Assembly (NCBI GenBank): GCA_023665725.1
Contig: JAMPDH010000011.1
Coordinates: 1 to 43,038, forward strand
DNA length: 43,038 nucleotides
Reading direction: 5' to 3'
Source: Clostridium sp.
GTDB lineage: Bacteria > Bacillota_I > Bacilli_A > RF39 > UBA660
The stretch's first letter is position 1. Every line of letters begins with the position of its first letter. The notes beneath the pieces are model-generated. The model was not told the origin of the DNA. It ran no database searches and saw nothing but the letters and a program-made list of their open reading frames with translations. This document shows, in pieces, positions 42,773-43,038 of this stretch. The translations under genes and the position numbers were made by a program.

Positions 42773-43038
42773 TTACTTTAAACTTTCTATTTCTGAAACT
42801 GATAATTTAGTTATTTCAGATATAGTCTGTGTATTAAAACTTTTATTTAACATGTTTTTAGCTATCTCAATTTTACTCATGGAACTTCCTTTTTCAATTC
42901 CTTGCTGAATTCCTTGTTTCATTCCCTCTTTCATTCCTTGTTCCATTCCTTGTTCTAAACCTTTTCTTGTTGCTTCACTCATTCTACTATTAAATATCTT
43001 TCTTTCATCTTCTTCTTTACTCATATACTCTTGAAAGT
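42773..43038 (-). CDS. Rpn/PD-(D/E)XK family protein, C-terminal part only (cut by window edge)
   Basis: The reading frame is open to the right edge: codons before the internal Met encode FQEYM, so the gene begins beyond the window. The visible part has a charged helix with a repeated GMEQGMKEGMKQGIQQGIEK pattern, then the tail IEIAKNMLNKSFNTQTISEI, which matches the tail of the Rpn-like protein ending at 7466. This G-x-x-x-G repeat and tail are typical of the Rpn/putative-transposase group. Catalytic residues are outside the window. Confidence 0.75.
   Translation of the reverse strand, partial: FQEYMSKEEDERKIFNSRMSEATRKGLEQGMEQGMKEGMKQGIQQGIEKGSSMSKIEIAKNMLNKSFNTQTISEITKLSVSEIESLK

Overview
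The window is AT-rich (visibly well under one third G+C) and densely packed. It reads as chromosomal DNA of an anaerobic, endospore-forming low-GC Bacillota, probably a Clostridia-like or deep Bacilli-like uncultured lineage. The evidence is a set of sporulation genes (pro-sigK, a sigF-type sigma factor with a SpoIIAA-like STAS protein, spoVAC-AD-AE, sspI, a coat-like protein), two T-box leaders, a type-2 IleRS, the alpha2-type GlyRS, DivIVA/SepF, YqeG/YqeH and an Rnf fragment. Most genes lie on the minus strand. Nearly every start is preceded by a strong GGAGG- or GAGGTG-type ribosome binding site, and I used these sites to move several starts inward from the longest open frame.

Layout. 1-680: gene-free DNA with nested inverted repeats and short dispersed repeats. 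681-2561: htpG. 2772-4710: a three-gene cassette of unknown function whose first gene carries an 87-bp tandem repeat. 4903-6452: a lipoprotein cyclophilin and a DUF3800 protein. 6579-7466: a PD-(D/E)XK/Rpn-like protein; a second relative is cut by the right edge. 7498-14076: T-box, gatC-gatA-gatB-asnS-aspS, an operon supplying Asn/Gln/Asp-tRNA. 14085-16433: an unknown gene, sigK and another unknown gene. 16488-20730: sepF, divIVA and T-box-ileS. 20894-24832: a membrane-anchored protein, glyS and an unknown gene with a Spo0A-type promoter. 24992-28166: the sporulation block spoIIAA-sigF then spoVAC-AD-AE, with a small membrane protein ahead of it. 28314-30841: a YfcC/DcuC-like carrier and the radical SAM protein mnmL/ytqA. 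30858-34141: yqeG-yqeH-herA. 34224-35548: dacF-like carboxypeptidase and tRNA-Gly. 35659-37188: an unknown gene, a coat-like gene and sspI. 37185-40419: dnaE and rpmB. 40430-42678: rnfC-rnfD only.

Most notable: (i) the spoIIA-type operon has no spoIIAB between the anti-anti-sigma gene and sigF, and the SpoIIAA-like protein has Ile-Lys where the phosphorylated Ser pair should be, so canonical partner switching looks lost or rewired; (ii) a perfect Spo0A box sits directly upstream of a good promoter for an unrecognised 145-residue protein; (iii) RnfC and RnfD occur alone, and RnfD has degenerate flavin motifs; (iv) the tRNA-Gly has C at position 55; (v) IleRS carries the GxHH form of its HxGH-equivalent motif; (vi) the first 680 bp hold structured non-coding DNA.

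All calls come from reading the sequence and recalled family knowledge; no database search or folding program was run.
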